In this document: positions 9,261 to 20,849 of the stretch, one piece after another | Numbering within the stretch: position 1 is the stretch's first letter | Layout: each line of letters opens with the position of its first letter | Assembly: GCF_900109175.1 (NCBI RefSeq) | Contig: NZ_FNZE01000002.1 | Coordinates: forward strand, 186,001 to 250,000 | Origin: Pseudomonas linyingensis | Lineage (GTDB): Bacteria > Pseudomonadota > Gammaproteobacteria > Pseudomonadales > Pseudomonadaceae | DNA length: 64,000 bases | Reading direction: 5' to 3' | The notes under the pieces: model-generated | Seen by the model: only the letters and a program-made list of their open reading frames with translations | What the model was told of the DNA's origin: nothing | Database searches by the model: none | Translations under genes and position numbers: made by a program

Positions 9261-10145
9261 TCAGCTGCGGCGGAGGACTCGCCAGATGTCCAGGCTGTAC
9301 ACCAGCAGGGCCGCCCAGATGCAGGCGAAGGCCAGCAGGTTGGCCGGCGCCAGCGGCTCGTCGTAGAGGAACACTGCCAGCAGCAGCACCAGGGTCGGCG
9401 CCAGGTACTGCAGAAAGCCCAGGGTGGCGTAGGGCAGGTGGCGCGCGGCGGCGTTGAAGCAGATCAGCGGGATCAGCGTCACCGGTCCGGCCATGGCCAG
9501 CCACCAGCCCTGCGAGCTGTCCCAGAAGTCTGCCTGGCTGCTCGCCGCCGTGGGGTTCAGCCACAGCCAGCCGAGGGCGACCGGCAGCAGCATCCAGGTT
9601 TCCACCGCCAGGCCGGGCAGCGCCGCCACCGGCGCCTGCTTGCGGATCAGCCCGTAGAACGCGAAGGACAGCGCCAGCAGCAGCGATACCCAGGGCAGGC
9701 TGCCGAGCTGCCAGACCTGCTGCGCCACGCCGCTGGCGGCCAGGGCCACGGCCAGCCACTGCAGGCGGCGCAGGCGCTCGCCGAGCAGCAGCAGGCCGAG
9801 CAGCACGTTGACCAGCGGATTGATGTAGTAGCCGAGGCTGGCCTCGAGCATGTGGCCGTTGTTCACCGCCCACACATAGATCAGCCAGTTGCAGGCGATC
9901 AGCAGTCCGGACAGCGCCAGCATGGCCAGGCGCCTGGGGTGGGCGCGCAGCTCGCGCCACCAGCCCGGATGCTTCCACACCAGCAGCAACAGCACGGCGC
10001 CCATAGCCGACCAGAGCACGCGGTGGACGACGATCTCGAGGGCGGGGATCTGTTCAAGTGCCTTGAAATAGAGAGGAAACAGGCCCCAGATGACGTAGGC
10101 GGTCAAGCCGAGGGCGTAGCCGCGGCGGGGATTGGCGGTGCTCAT
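9261..10145 (-). CDS. rarD: RarD-type EamA transporter
   Basis: A 294-residue inner-membrane protein with about ten hydrophobic segments, matching the RarD subgroup of the EamA/DMT superfamily (N-terminal motif YVIWGLFPLYFK, and EASLGYYINPL in the middle). Substrate unknown; the family name comes from chloramphenicol sensitivity. It is a single gene; upstream of the ATG the sequence is locally AT-rich (about 10156-10182), where a promoter would fit. Confidence 0.9.
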   Translation of the reverse strand: MSTANPRRGYALGLTAYVIWGLFPLYFKALEQIPALEIVVHRVLWSAMGAVLLLLVWKHPGWWRELRAHPRRLAMLALSGLLIACNWLIYVWAVNNGHMLEASLGYYINPLVNVLLGLLLLGERLRRLQWLAVALAASGVAQQVWQLGSLPWVSLLLALSFAFYGLIRKQAPVAALPGLAVETWMLLPVALGWLWLNPTAASSQADFWDSSQGWWLAMAGPVTLIPLICFNAAARHLPYATLGFLQYLAPTLVLLLAVFLYDEPLAPANLLAFACIWAALLVYSLDIWRVLRRS

Positions 10146-10279
10146 GGACGCTCCAATATTTAGGAAGCTAAATAAAATGGTGCGCCATTCTAGTGCATGG
10201 GTTTGCGGGCTGTCTGCCGTGGCCGCTGTGGGCGGCCGGCAGGTGGCGAAGCTAGCTGTAAACCTTTCCTGACGCCGAC

Positions 10280-11254
10280 TCAGAACAGCCGCAGCGGCTC
10301 CTCGTCCAGCGCCGCCAACTGCTCGCGCAGCATGAGGATCTGCTCGCCCCAGTAACGCTCGCTGCCGAACCAGGGGAAGCTCATGGGGAACGCCGGATCG
10401 TCCCAGCGCCGCGCCAGCCAGGCGCTGTAGTGCATCAGGCGCAGGCTGCGCAGGCCCTCGATCAGCGCCAGCTCGCGAGGGGCGAAGTCGTGGAATTCCT
10501 GGTAGCCGTCGATCAGCTCGGCCAGTTGCAGCAGGCGTTCCTGGCGCTCGCCGGCCAGCAGCATCCAGAGGTCCTGCACCGCCGGACCCATGCGGCAGTC
10601 GTCGAGGTCGACCACGTGGAAGCGCTCGTCGCGATACAGCAGGTTGCCCGGATGGCAGTCGCCGTGCAGACGGATCGAGCTGTAGTCGATGCGGGAGAAC
10701 AGCGCGTCGAGGCGCGCGAGCAGGTCGCGGGCCACCGATTCGTAGGCCGGCAGCAGGCTGCGCGGCACGAAGTTGCCTTCCAGCAGGGTGGCCAGCGACT
10801 CGTGGCCGAAGTTGTCCACCGTCAGCGCCTCGCGGTGGGCGAACGGCCGGCTGGCGCCGATGGCGTGCATCCGCCCTAGCAGCTGGCCGAAGCGGTACAG
10901 CTGGTCCAGGTCGCCCGGCTCCGGCGCGCGGCCGCCGCGGCGCGGGAACAGCGCGAAGCGAAAGCCGGCGTGCTCGAACAGACTCTCGCCGTCACGCAGG
11001 AGCGGCGCCACCACCGGCACCTCGTGCTCGGCCAGCTCGAAGCTGAAGGCATGCTCCTCGCGGATCGCGGCGTCGCTCCAGCGTGCCGGGCGGTAGAACT
11101 TGGCGATCAGCGGCGTCTCGCCCTCGATGCCCACCTGATAGACGCGGTTCTCGTAGCTGTTCAGCGCCAGCACGCGGGCATCGCTGAGAAAGCCGAGGCT
11201 TTCCACGGCATCCAGCACCAGATCGGGGGTGAGGGTGGCAAAGGGATGGCTCAT
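10280..11254 (-). CDS. srkA: Stress response kinase A-like protein (SrkA/YihE)
   Basis: A 324-residue kinase of the APH/choline-kinase fold. The catalytic loop HGDCHPGN lies near residue 197 and the metal-binding VDLDDC about 20 residues later. In E. coli the homolog is a Ser/Thr kinase that counters MazEF-type and Cpx-linked stress. The start is the ATG giving MSHPFATLTPD; a longer open frame runs upstream in the same phase but crosses into the ComF region and has no good start. Genes upstream on the same strand are the zinc-ribbon protein and comF. Confidence 0.88.
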   Translation of the reverse strand: MSHPFATLTPDLVLDAVESLGFLSDARVLALNSYENRVYQVGIEGETPLIAKFYRPARWSDAAIREEHAFSFELAEHEVPVVAPLLRDGESLFEHAGFRFALFPRRGGRAPEPGDLDQLYRFGQLLGRMHAIGASRPFAHREALTVDNFGHESLATLLEGNFVPRSLLPAYESVARDLLARLDALFSRIDYSSIRLHGDCHPGNLLYRDERFHVVDLDDCRMGPAVQDLWMLLAGERQERLLQLAELIDGYQEFHDFAPRELALIEGLRSLRLMHYSAWLARRWDDPAFPMSFPWFGSERYWGEQILMLREQLAALDEEPLRLF

Positions 11255-11313
11255 GGCGGGCTCCAGTCGATGGACGTGGAGTGTACCCCTTGTCGCTGCG
11301 CTTTGGCCCGACC

Positions 11314-11493
11314 CTAGGTCTGGCCGCCCAGGGTGAACAGGAGAAACATCAGCACCGCGAGAATCACGAAGAACAGGGCGTACTTCAGCGTCAGGGCCAG
11401 GGCACTCTCGCCGGGGATCTCGGCGCCGCAGTGCGGACAGATGCCGACGGTACGGGGTATCTCCTTCTTGCACTCTCTGCAGTGGGTGGCCAT
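11314..11493 (-). CDS. Small zinc-ribbon membrane protein
   Basis: A 59-residue protein with two CxxC pairs (CREC near 5-8 and CPHC near 18-21) that form a zinc ribbon, then one transmembrane helix (about 35-55). Function unknown. The ATG at 11493 has GAGGAG seven bases upstream; the extra 23 codons of the longer open frame look non-coding. It lies between comF and the srkA-like gene on the same strand. Confidence 0.7.
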   Translation of the reverse strand: MATHCRECKKEIPRTVGICPHCGAEIPGESALALTLKYALFFVILAVLMFLLFTLGGQT

Positions 11494-11586
11494 GCCATTC
11501 TCCTCGCGTGCGGCGCCAGGGCGGCGCTCGGCTGTTCCCTGCCAGACAGAGTAGTCGAGCATTGGCCGCCGATCGGCACGGCGGGC

Positions 11587-12291
11587 TCAGCCCGGCGCCG
11601 GCGTGCGCGCCAGGCAGTAGACGTCCACCCGCGCCGCGCCGGCCTTGAGCAGCAGGCTTGAGAGTGCCTCGGCGGTGGCGCCGGTGGTCAGCACGTCGTC
11701 GACCAGCGCCAGGTGGCGGCCGGTAACGGCTGTCGGGTCGGCGAGGGCGAAGGCGCGGCGCAGGTTGCCCCGCCGTGCCGCGGCGTCCAGCTGCTGCTGG
11801 GCGGCGGTGTCCTGCGGGCGCAGCAGCAGGTCCTCGCGCCAGGGCAGCGCCAGCTCGACGGCCAGCCAGCGCGCCAGCAGACCGGCCTGGTTGAAGCCAC
11901 GTCGACGCAGACGCGGTCGGGCCAGCGGCACCGGCAGCAGCAGGTCGGGGCGCGGCAGGCCTTCCAGCCAGGCATGGCGCAGGTGCTCGGCGAGCAGGCC
12001 GGCGAGCAGATGGCCGAACGGCCAGGCGCTCTGGTGCTTGAAGCGGGTGATCAGGGTGTCGACCGGGAAGGCGTAGCGCCACGGCGCCTCGACGCGCTGG
12101 AAAGCCGGCGCGCGGCGCAGGCAGCCGGCACACACCAGGCCGTCCGCCGGCAGCGGCACGGCGCATACCCGGCAATGCGGGCCGAGCCAGGGCAGCTCGC
12201 GTTCGCAGTCGCTGCACAGCGGCAGGCGGGTATCGGTGGGCAGGTCGCAGAGCAGGCAGTACTGGCTGCTTTTTAACCACTGGTAGACCAT
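11587..12291 (-). CDS. comF: ComF-family phosphoribosyltransferase-like protein
   Basis: A 234-residue ComF protein. The N-terminus has a four-cysteine double-CxxC zinc finger (residues about 12-62), and the C-terminus a phosphoribosyltransferase fold with the PRPP loop [11 protein letters not shown] near 195. ComF proteins are needed for single-strand DNA uptake in competence, and homologs occur widely next to bioB in pseudomonads. The start at 12291 (MVYQWLK) has GAGG eight bases upstream. It is divergent from bioB, with 109 bases between the two starts. Confidence 0.9.
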   Translation of the reverse strand: MVYQWLKSSQYCLLCDLPTDTRLPLCSDCERELPWLGPHCRVCAVPLPADGLVCAGCLRRAPAFQRVEAPWRYAFPVDTLITRFKHQSAWPFGHLLAGLLAEHLRHAWLEGLPRPDLLLPVPLARPRLRRRGFNQAGLLARWLAVELALPWREDLLLRPQDTAAQQQLDAAARRGNLRRAFALADPTAVTGRHLALVDDVLTTGATAEALSSLLLKAGAARVDVYCLARTPAPG

Positions 12292-12400
12292 GCGTTCCCT
12301 CGCAGTTGACAACGCCCAAGGCGGCCATGGAATATGCGGCGATCCGTGCCGCCCCGGGATTCTACTGCGGGTGCGCTGCCCCATAACAAGGAAACCGCCC

Positions 12401-13453
12401 ATGAGTGCCAACGCTTCCCTGCGCCACGACTGGACCCTCGCCGAGGTCCGCGCCCTGTACGAACAGCCGTTCAACGACCTGCTGTTCCAGGCACAGACCG
12501 TGCACCGCCAGCACTTCAATCCCAACCGCGTGCAGGTCTCCACCCTGCTGTCGATCAAGACCGGCGCCTGCCCGGAAGACTGCAAGTACTGCCCGCAGTC
12601 CGGCCACTACAACACCGGTCTGGATAAAGAGAAGCTGATGGAGGTGCAGAAGGTCCTGCAGGCCGCCGCCGAGGCCAAGGCCATCGGCTCGACCCGCTTC
12701 TGCATGGGCGCGGCGTGGAAGCACCCGTCGGCCAAGGACATGCCCTACGTGCTGGAGATGGTCAAGGGCGTCAAGGCCATGGGCCTGGAGACCTGCATGA
12801 CCCTCGGCCGCCTCGACGCGGAGCAGACCAAGGCGCTGGCCGACGCCGGCCTCGACTACTACAACCACAACCTCGACACCTCGCCGGAGTTCTACGGCAA
12901 TATCATCACCACGCGGACTTATGCGGAACGTCTGCAGACCCTCAGCTACGTGCGCGAGGCGGGGATGAAGATCTGCTCCGGCGGCATCCTCGGCATGGGC
13001 GAGTCGCTGGACGACCGCATGGGCCTGCTGATCCAGCTGGCCAACCTGCCGGAGCACCCGGAGTCGGTACCGATCAACATGCTGGTCAAGGTGGCCGGCA
13101 CCCCGCTGGAGAAGGCCGACGACGTCGATCCGTTCGACTTCATCCGCACCCTGGCGGTGGCGCGCATCCTCATGCCGGAGTCCCACGTGCGCCTGTCCGC
13201 CGGCCGCGAGCAGATGAACGAGCAGATGCAGGCCCTGGCGTTCTTCGCCGGCGCCAACTCGATCTTCTACGGCGAGAAGCTGCTGACCACCGGCAACCCC
13301 GACGCCGACCGCGACATGCGTCTGTTCGCCCGCCTGGGCATCCAGCCCGAGGCCCGCGAGGAGCACGCCGACGAGGTGCACCAGGCGGCCATCGAGGAGG
13401 CGCTGATCGAGCAGCGCAACAGTGCGCTGTTCCACGACGCCGCCGCGGTCTGA
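12401..13453 (+). CDS. bioB: Biotin synthase
   Basis: A 350-residue radical SAM enzyme that inserts sulfur into dethiobiotin. The CxxxCxxC cluster motif is Cys57, Cys61 and Cys64 in [10 protein letters not shown], and the auxiliary-cluster residues and the [12 protein letters not shown] block are kept. The ATG at 12401 gives [11 protein letters not shown] with AAGGA upstream; the longer frame starting at 12290 crosses the comF promoter and is rejected. It is the first gene of bioBFHCD. Confidence 0.97.
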   Translation: MSANASLRHDWTLAEVRALYEQPFNDLLFQAQTVHRQHFNPNRVQVSTLLSIKTGACPEDCKYCPQSGHYNTGLDKEKLMEVQKVLQAAAEAKAIGSTRFCMGAAWKHPSAKDMPYVLEMVKGVKAMGLETCMTLGRLDAEQTKALADAGLDYYNHNLDTSPEFYGNIITTRTYAERLQTLSYVREAGMKICSGGILGMGESLDDRMGLLIQLANLPEHPESVPINMLVKVAGTPLEKADDVDPFDFIRTLAVARILMPESHVRLSAGREQMNEQMQALAFFAGANSIFYGEKLLTTGNPDADRDMRLFARLGIQPEAREEHADEVHQAAIEEALIEQRNSALFHDAAAV

Positions 13454-13463
13454 TCCGTCCATC

Positions 13464-13527
13464 CCCGTAGGGGCGAATTCATTCGCCTGACGTAGCCGCG
13501 CCGGGCGAATGAATTCGCCCCTACGGG
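13464..13527. repeat. REP-like hairpin, copy 1
   Basis: A perfect 24-bp inverted repeat (13464-13487 and 13504-13527) with a 16-base loop between bioB and bioF. The core arm is TAGGGGCGAATTCATTCGCC. A near-identical element is at 18892-18952. It resembles the dispersed palindromic repeats of Pseudomonas genomes and may also dampen or protect the bio transcript. Confidence 0.85.
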
Positions 13528-13555
13528 AGCCCGCCTTACCCAGCATCGAGCCGCC

Positions 13556-14734
13556 ATGCCCTTCGACCTCGCCTCCCGTCTCGCCGCCCGCCGGGCGGAC
13601 AACCTGTTCCGCCAGCGCCCGCTGCTGCAGAGCCCGCAGGGCCCGGAGGTGGTGGTCGACGGCCAGCCGCTGCTGGCCTTCTGCTCCAACGACTACCTCG
13701 GTTTGGCCAACCATCCCGAGGTGATCCGCGCCCTGCAGCAGGGCGCGGAAAAATGGGGCGTCGGCGGCGGCGCCTCGCACCTGGTGATCGGCCACAGCCA
13801 GCCGCACCACGAGCTGGAGGAGGCGCTGGCCGAGTTCACCGGCCGCCCGCGCGCGCTGCTGTTCTCCACCGGCTACATGGCCAACCTGGCCGCGGTCACC
13901 GCGCTGGTCGGCCAGGGCGACAGCGTGCTGGAGGACCGCCTCAACCATGCCTCCCTGCTGGATGGTGGCCTGCTGTCCGGCGCGCGCTTCTCGCGCTACC
14001 TGCACAACGACGCCGACAGCCTGGCCAAGCGCCTGGACAAGGCCGAGGGCAACCGCCTGGTGGTGACCGACGGCGTGTTCAGCATGGACGGCGACCTCGC
14101 CGACCTGTCCGCGCTGGCCGCCGCGGCGAAGGCCAGGGGCGCCTGGCTGATGGTCGACGACGCCCACGGCTTCGGTCCGCTGGGCGCCACGGGCGGCGGC
14201 ATCGTCGAGCACTTCGGCCTGGGCATCGACGAGGTGCCGGTGCTGGTCGGCACCCTCGGCAAGGCCTTCGGCACCGCCGGCGCCTTCGTCGCCGGCAGCG
14301 AGGAACTGATCGAGACGCTGATCCAGTTCGCCCGCCCGTACATCTACACCACCAGCCAGCCGCCGGCGGTGGCCTGCGCCACCCTGCAGAGCCTGCAGCT
14401 GCTGCGCTCCGAGGGCTGGCGCCGCGAGCATCTGAATGCGCTGATCGCCCGCTTCCGCGCCGGCGCCGCCGCGCTGGGCCTCGAACTGATGGACAGCCCG
14501 ACGCCGATCCAGCCGATCCTGATCGGCGACAGCGCCCGCGCCGTCGAGTTTTCCCGCCTGCTGCGCGAGCGCGGCCTGCTGGTCGGCGCCATCCGGCCGC
14601 CCACCGTGCCGGCCGGCACCGCACGCCTGCGGGTGACCCTGTCCGCCGCGCACACGACCGAGCAGGTCGATCGCCTGCTGGCCGCGCTGGGCGAATGCCA
14701 GGCGCTGTTGCCGAGCGAGGAGGGCAACCAATGA
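13556..14734 (+). CDS. bioF: 8-amino-7-oxononanoate synthase
   Basis: A 392-residue PLP enzyme of the alpha-oxoamine synthase family that joins pimeloyl-ACP and alanine. The PLP lysine is Lys236 in GTLGKAFG, with VDDAHGFG and SNDYLGLA upstream in their usual places. The stop overlaps the bioH start by four bases (ATGA). Ribosome binding site is poor, so expression may depend on reading through the hairpin after bioB. Confidence 0.97.
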   Translation: MPFDLASRLAARRADNLFRQRPLLQSPQGPEVVVDGQPLLAFCSNDYLGLANHPEVIRALQQGAEKWGVGGGASHLVIGHSQPHHELEEALAEFTGRPRALLFSTGYMANLAAVTALVGQGDSVLEDRLNHASLLDGGLLSGARFSRYLHNDADSLAKRLDKAEGNRLVVTDGVFSMDGDLADLSALAAAAKARGAWLMVDDAHGFGPLGATGGGIVEHFGLGIDEVPVLVGTLGKAFGTAGAFVAGSEELIETLIQFARPYIYTTSQPPAVACATLQSLQLLRSEGWRREHLNALIARFRAGAAALGLELMDSPTPIQPILIGDSARAVEFSRLLRERGLLVGAIRPPTVPAGTARLRVTLSAAHTTEQVDRLLAALGECQALLPSEEGNQ

Positions 14735-15453
14735 ACCGTCTGATTCTGCTGCCCGGCTGGGGCCTCGGCCCGGCCGCGCTGCAACCGCTGGTCGATGCCC
14801 TCAACGGGCTGGGCCTGTCGTCCGAGCTGGCCGCACTGCCGGCGCTGACCTCGAGCGATCCCGAGGTCTGGCTAGACGAGCTGGACGCGCGCCTGCCCGC
14901 CGATTGCTGGCTGGGCGGCTGGTCGCTCGGCGGCATGCTCGCCGCGGCCCTGGCTGCCCGGCGCGGCGCGCGCTGCCAGGGTCTGCTGACCCTGGCCAGC
15001 AATGCCTGCTTCGTCGCCCGCGCCGGTTGGCCGAATGCGATGGATGAGCAGACCTTCGCCGCCTTCCGCGCCGGCTGCGCCAGCGATGCCGCCGCCACCC
15101 TCAAGCGCTTTGCCATGCTCTGCGCCCAAGGCTGCAGCGAGGCCCGCGCGCTGGGCCGCCAGCTGCAGCAGGGCCTGCCGGCGCCAGACGGTGCGCAGCT
15201 GCTGGCCGGCCTCGACGTGCTGGCCACGCTGGACAACCGCGCGGCGCTGGCGAGTTTCGCCGGGCCGCAGCTGCACCTGCTCGCCGATGCCGACGCGCTG
15301 GTACCGGCCGAGGCGGCCGAGGCGCTGCTGGCGTTGCTGCCGGCCGGCGAGGTCGACCTGTTGGAGGGCAGCGGCCATGCCTGCGTCCTCGAACAGCCGA
15401 AGACGCTGGCCGCGCTGCTCGCCGAGTTCGTCCACGAGGCCGGCGATGACTGA
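14731..15453 (+). CDS. bioH: Pimeloyl-ACP methyl ester carboxylesterase
   Basis: A 240-residue alpha/beta hydrolase that removes the methyl ester from pimeloyl-ACP. The nucleophile is Ser65 in GGWSLGG, the acid is Asp186 or Asp188 in [10 protein letters not shown], and the base is His216 in GSGHAC. Its start is embedded in the bioF stop and its own end overlaps bioC by eight bases, so translation is coupled on both sides. Confidence 0.93.
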   Translation: MNRLILLPGWGLGPAALQPLVDALNGLGLSSELAALPALTSSDPEVWLDELDARLPADCWLGGWSLGGMLAAALAARRGARCQGLLTLASNACFVARAGWPNAMDEQTFAAFRAGCASDAAATLKRFAMLCAQGCSEARALGRQLQQGLPAPDGAQLLAGLDVLATLDNRAALASFAGPQLHLLADADALVPAEAAEALLALLPAGEVDLLEGSGHACVLEQPKTLAALLAEFVHEAGDD

Positions 15454-16246
15454 GTTGTCCACCGGCACTCTGCCGGACAAGCGCCAGGTCGCCGCCTCCT
15501 TCTCGCGCGCCGCGGCCAGCTACGACAGCGTCGCCGAGCTGCAGCGCGCGGTCGGCGCCGAGCTGCTGGCGCGCCTGCCCGCCGATCTGCAGCCGGCGCG
15601 CTGGATCGATCTGGGCAGCGGCACCGGGCACTTCAGCCGCGCGCTGGCCGAACGCTTCCCCGCAGGGCAGGGCACCGCCGTCGACATCGCCGAGGGCATG
15701 CTGCGCCACGCCCGGCCGCTGGGCGGCGCCAGCCAGTTCGTCTGCGGCGATGCCGAGCGCCTGCCGCTGGCTTCTTCTAGTCAGAACCTGATCTTCTCCA
15801 GCCTGGCCCTGCAGTGGTGCGCCGACTTCGCCGCCGTGCTCGGCGAGGCGCACCGCGTATTGCAGCCGGGCGGCGTGTTCGCCTTCAGCAGCCTGTGCGT
15901 CGGCACCCTGCAGGAACTGCGCGACAGCTGGCAGGCGGTGGACGGCTTCGTCCACGTCAACCGCTTCCGCCAGTTCGCCGACTACCAGGCGCTGTGCGCG
16001 GCCAGCGGCCTCGAGGTGCTGTCGCTGTCCAGCGAGCGGCGCGTGCTGCACTATCGCGACCTGCGCCAGCTGACCCATGAGCTGAAGGCGCTCGGCGCCC
16101 ACAACCTCAACCCCGGTCGTCCCGGCGGCCTCACCGGCCGCGCGCGGGTGCTGGCGCTGCTCGAAGCCTACGAGCGCTGCCGCGACGCACACGGCCTGCC
16201 GGCCAGCTGGCAGGTGGTGTACGGGGTGCTGCGCCGGGCTGCCTGA
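15446..16246 (+). CDS. bioC: Malonyl-ACP O-methyltransferase
   Basis: A 266-residue SAM-dependent methyltransferase that caps malonyl-ACP so that fatty acid synthesis can build the pimeloyl chain. The SAM motif [10 protein letters not shown] is at residues 55-64 and the acidic motif II follows (VDIAEGM). The ATG at 15446 overlaps the end of bioH. N-terminus [13 protein letters not shown] is typical of BioC. Confidence 0.94.
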   Translation: MTELSTGTLPDKRQVAASFSRAAASYDSVAELQRAVGAELLARLPADLQPARWIDLGSGTGHFSRALAERFPAGQGTAVDIAEGMLRHARPLGGASQFVCGDAERLPLASSSQNLIFSSLALQWCADFAAVLGEAHRVLQPGGVFAFSSLCVGTLQELRDSWQAVDGFVHVNRFRQFADYQALCAASGLEVLSLSSERRVLHYRDLRQLTHELKALGAHNLNPGRPGGLTGRARVLALLEAYERCRDAHGLPASWQVVYGVLRRAA

Positions 16247-16305
16247 ATGGTGGATAAGGCTGCGCCGTTACCCACCCTAAGATCCGCATGACCAGGAGCA
16301 TCGCC

Positions 16306-16989
16306 TTGAGCAGCGCCTTCTTTATCGCCGGCACCGACACCGAGATCGGCAAGACCACCGTGGCCGCCGGCCTGCTGCATGCCGCGCGGCAGCGCGGGCT
16401 GTCCACCGCGGCGGCCAAGCCGGTGGCCTCCGACTGCGCAATGACCGAGCAGGGCCTGCGTAACGGTGATGCGCTGGCCCTGCTCGGCGAGTGTTCGCTG
16501 GCGCTGGACTATGCCGAGGTCAACCCGTTCGCCTTCGCGCCGGCCATCGCCCCGCACCTGGCGGCGCGCGAGGTGGGCGTCGAGTTGAATGTGGCCGCGC
16601 TGCTGCCGCATGTGCAGAAGGTACTGGCGCGCGGCGCCGACCTCACCCTGGTCGAAGGCGCCGGCGGCTGGCGGGTACCGCTGACCGGCGGCGAGAGCCT
16701 GTCCGATCTGGCCGTGGCGCTGCAGCTGCCGGTGATCCTGGTGGTCGGCGTGCGCCTTGGTTGCATCAATCATGCGCTGCTGACCGCCGAGGCCATCGCC
16801 CGCGACGGCCTGACTCTGGCCGGCTGGGTGGCCAACGTGGTCGATCCGGCCACCTCGCGCCTCGACGACAACCTCGCCACCTTGGCCGAGCGCCTGGCGG
16901 CGCCCTGTCTCGGCCGCGTGCCGCGCCTGGCCGAAGCCAGCCCGGCGGCGGTGGCGGCGCATCTCGACCTGGCGTCTCTGCTGGGCTGA
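16306..16989 (+). CDS. bioD: Dethiobiotin synthetase
   Basis: A 227-residue ATP-dependent carboxylase of the P-loop class. With this start the P-loop GTDTEIGKTT is at residues 9-18, as in other BioD proteins, and VEGAGGW follows near 115. The TTG at 16306 was chosen because AGGAG lies seven bases upstream (16294-16298) and the N-terminus then aligns with the family. The in-frame ATG at 16288 has no comparable site and would add six residues; both end at the same stop. Last gene of the bio operon. Confidence 0.92.
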   Translation: MSSAFFIAGTDTEIGKTTVAAGLLHAARQRGLSTAAAKPVASDCAMTEQGLRNGDALALLGECSLALDYAEVNPFAFAPAIAPHLAAREVGVELNVAALLPHVQKVLARGADLTLVEGAGGWRVPLTGGESLSDLAVALQLPVILVVGVRLGCINHALLTAEAIARDGLTLAGWVANVVDPATSRLDDNLATLAERLAAPCLGRVPRLAEASPAAVAAHLDLASLLG

Positions 16990-17040
16990 GCACCGCCTGA
17001 CCCTGGCCGGGTTGCCGGCAGGGCCAATCGGTCATACTGT

Positions 17041-17066
17041 CTCTGAACGACCAGACGGTTTCAGAG
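17041..17066. promoter_or_regulatory. Inverted repeat at the acyl-CoA dehydrogenase start
   Basis: CTCTGAA (17041-17047) and TTCAGAG (17060-17066) form an imperfect dyad that ends in the ribosome binding site of the next gene. It could be an operator for a fatty-acid regulator or an RNA hairpin masking the site; which of these, the sequence does not say. Confidence 0.35.
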
Positions 17067-17076
17067 GACGACGACC

Positions 17077-18882
17077 ATGCCCGAGTACAAAGCCCCCCTG
17101 CGCGACCTGCGATTCGTTCGCGACGAGCTGCTCGGCTACGCGGAGCACTATCAGAGCCTGCCCGGCTGCCAGGACGCCACCGCCGATGTGGTGGACGCGA
17201 TCCTCGAGCAGACCGCGCAGTTCTGCGAGGAGGTGCTGGCGCCGCTGAACCGGGTCGGCGATATCGAGGGTTGCACCTGGACGGCCGCGGGGGTGAAGAC
17301 GCCGAGCGGCTTCAAGGAGGCCTACCGCCAGTACGTCGAGCTGGGCATGCCGAGCCTGGCCCACGAGCCGGAGCACGGCGGCCAGGGGCTGCCGGAGTCG
17401 CTGGGTCTGGTGGTCAGCGAGCTGGTTGGCGAGGCCAACTGGGCCTGGGGCATGTACCCGGGGCTGGCGCACGGCGCGATGAACACCCTGTCGGCCCACG
17501 GCACCGCCGAGCAGAAGGCCACCTTCCTGCCCCGGCTGGTATCCGGCGAGTGGACCGGCACCATGTGCCTGACCGAGCCGCACTGCGGTTCCGACCTCGG
17601 CATGCTGCGCACCCGCGCCGAGCCGCAGGCTGACGGCAGCTACAAGATCAGTGGTACCAAGATCTTCATCTCTGCCGGCGAGCACGATTTCGCCGACAAC
17701 ATCGTGCACATCGTCCTTGCCCGTCTGCCCGATGCCCCGGAGGGCACCAAGGGCATCTCGCTGTTCATCGTGCCCAAGTTCCTGCCCGACGCCGCTGGCG
17801 GCGTCGGGGTGCGCAACGCGCTGTCCTGCGGCTCGCTGGAACACAAGATGGGCATCCACGGCAACGCCACCTGCGTGATGAACTTCGACGGCGCCACCGG
17901 CTACCTGATCGGCCCGGCCAACGAAGGCCTCAAGTGCATGTTCACCTTCATGAACACCGCGCGCATCGGCACCGCGCTGCAGGGCCTGGCGCACGCCGAG
18001 GTGGCCTTCCAGGGGGCGATCAAGTACGCCCGCGAACGCCTGCAGATGCGCGCCCTGAGCGGGCCGAAGGCGCCGGACAAGCCGGCCGACCCGATCATCG
18101 TCCATCCCGACGTGCGGCGCATGCTGCTGACCATCAAGGCCTTCGCCGAGGGCAACCGCGCGCTGATCTACTACGCGGCCAAGCTGGTCGACGTGGTGCG
18201 CTACAGCAGCGATGAGGCAGCGAAAGCAGAGGCCGACACCCTGTTGGCCTTCGTCACCCCGATCGCCAAGGCGTTCGTCACCGAAACCGGCTTCGAGAGC
18301 GCCAGCCTCGGCATGCAGGTGTTCGGCGGCCACGGCTACATCGCCGAGTGGGGCATGGAGCAGAACGCCCGCGACAGCCGCATCGCGATGCTCTACGAGG
18401 GCACCACCGGCATCCAGGCCCTCGACCTGCTCGGCCGCAAGGTGCTGATGAGCCAGGGCGAGACGCTCAAGGCCTTCACCAAGGTGGTGCACAGGTTCTG
18501 CAAGGCCCACGAGGCGGACGAGCAGCTCAAGGAGTTCGTCGCCCCGCTGGCGCAGCTGAACAAGGAGTGGGGCGAGCTGACGATGCAGATCGGCATACGG
18601 GCCATGCAGGATCGCGAGGAGGTCGGCGCCGCCGCGGTCGACTACCTGATGTACTCCGGCTACGTCTGCCTGGCCTGGCTGTGGGCCGACATGGCGCGCC
18701 TGGCCCAGGAAAAGCTCGCCGCCGGCAGCGACGAGGAAGCCTTCTACCGCGCCAAGCTGCACACCGCGCGCTTCTACTTCCAGCGCCTGCTGCCGCGCAC
18801 CCGCAGCCACATCGCCTGCATCCAGGCCGGCGCGGGCGGCCTGATGGCGATGGCCGAGGAGGACTTCGAGCTCGGCCATTGA
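17077..18882 (+). CDS. Acyl-CoA dehydrogenase, large type
   Basis: A 601-residue flavoprotein with N-terminal, middle and C-terminal acyl-CoA dehydrogenase domains plus an extra C-terminal helical domain (about 470-600) seen in the FadE5/DmdC-like long forms. The MCLTEPHCGSDLG block binds FAD and substrate, and the catalytic base is Glu441 in YEGTTGIQ. It probably starts beta-oxidation of a fatty or branched acyl-CoA; substrate not predictable. AGAGGA precedes the ATG. It pairs with a paralog 107 bases downstream, separated by a REP-like hairpin. Confidence 0.92.
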   Translation: MPEYKAPLRDLRFVRDELLGYAEHYQSLPGCQDATADVVDAILEQTAQFCEEVLAPLNRVGDIEGCTWTAAGVKTPSGFKEAYRQYVELGMPSLAHEPEHGGQGLPESLGLVVSELVGEANWAWGMYPGLAHGAMNTLSAHGTAEQKATFLPRLVSGEWTGTMCLTEPHCGSDLGMLRTRAEPQADGSYKISGTKIFISAGEHDFADNIVHIVLARLPDAPEGTKGISLFIVPKFLPDAAGGVGVRNALSCGSLEHKMGIHGNATCVMNFDGATGYLIGPANEGLKCMFTFMNTARIGTALQGLAHAEVAFQGAIKYARERLQMRALSGPKAPDKPADPIIVHPDVRRMLLTIKAFAEGNRALIYYAAKLVDVVRYSSDEAAKAEADTLLAFVTPIAKAFVTETGFESASLGMQVFGGHGYIAEWGMEQNARDSRIAMLYEGTTGIQALDLLGRKVLMSQGETLKAFTKVVHRFCKAHEADEQLKEFVAPLAQLNKEWGELTMQIGIRAMQDREEVGAAAVDYLMYSGYVCLAWLWADMARLAQEKLAAGSDEEAFYRAKLHTARFYFQRLLPRTRSHIACIQAGAGGLMAMAEEDFELGH

Positions 18883-18891
18883 CGATGCCCG

Positions 18892-18952
18892 CTGTAGGGG
18901 CGAATTCATTCGCCTGACGGGACCGCGCTGGCGAATGAATTCGCCCCTACAG
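18892..18952. repeat. REP-like hairpin, copy 2
   Basis: A perfect 23-bp inverted repeat (18892-18914 and 18930-18952), loop 15 bases, between the two acyl-CoA dehydrogenase genes. Arms match copy 1 at 13464-13527 apart from the outermost bases, and both loops begin TGACG and contain CCGCG, so the two copies share a recent common source. Confidence 0.85.
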
Positions 18953-18989
18953 GTGGGAAAACAACAAGAATCACGCGAGGAATGCACCC

Positions 18990-20762
<1,773 letters not shown>

Positions 20763-20775
20763 GATGCTGGCATTG

Positions 20776-20793
20776 TGTAAGCGTAGGCTTACA
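20776..20793 (+). promoter_or_regulatory. GacA upstream activating sequence
   Basis: TGTAAG-N6-CTTACA is an exact match to the GacA-binding box found upstream of rsm small RNA genes in pseudomonads. It sits about 65 bases before the expected start of the RNA, the usual distance. A -10-like TAACCT is at 20838-20843. Confidence 0.9.
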
Positions 20794-20849
20794 CATTCTG
20801 GGGGTTAACCGCCCTAGGAATACCCGGACCGCGCAACTAACCTAAGCAC

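Noticed and set aside
13464-13527. Rho-independent terminator between bioB and bioF
   Set aside because: No T-run follows, the same element recurs at 18892, and the downstream genes need read-through; a REP-like repeat fits better.
16288-16305. ATG at 16288 as the bioD start
   Set aside because: No good ribosome binding site; TTG at 16306 has AGGAG seven bases upstream and matches the family N-terminus. This remains a close call.
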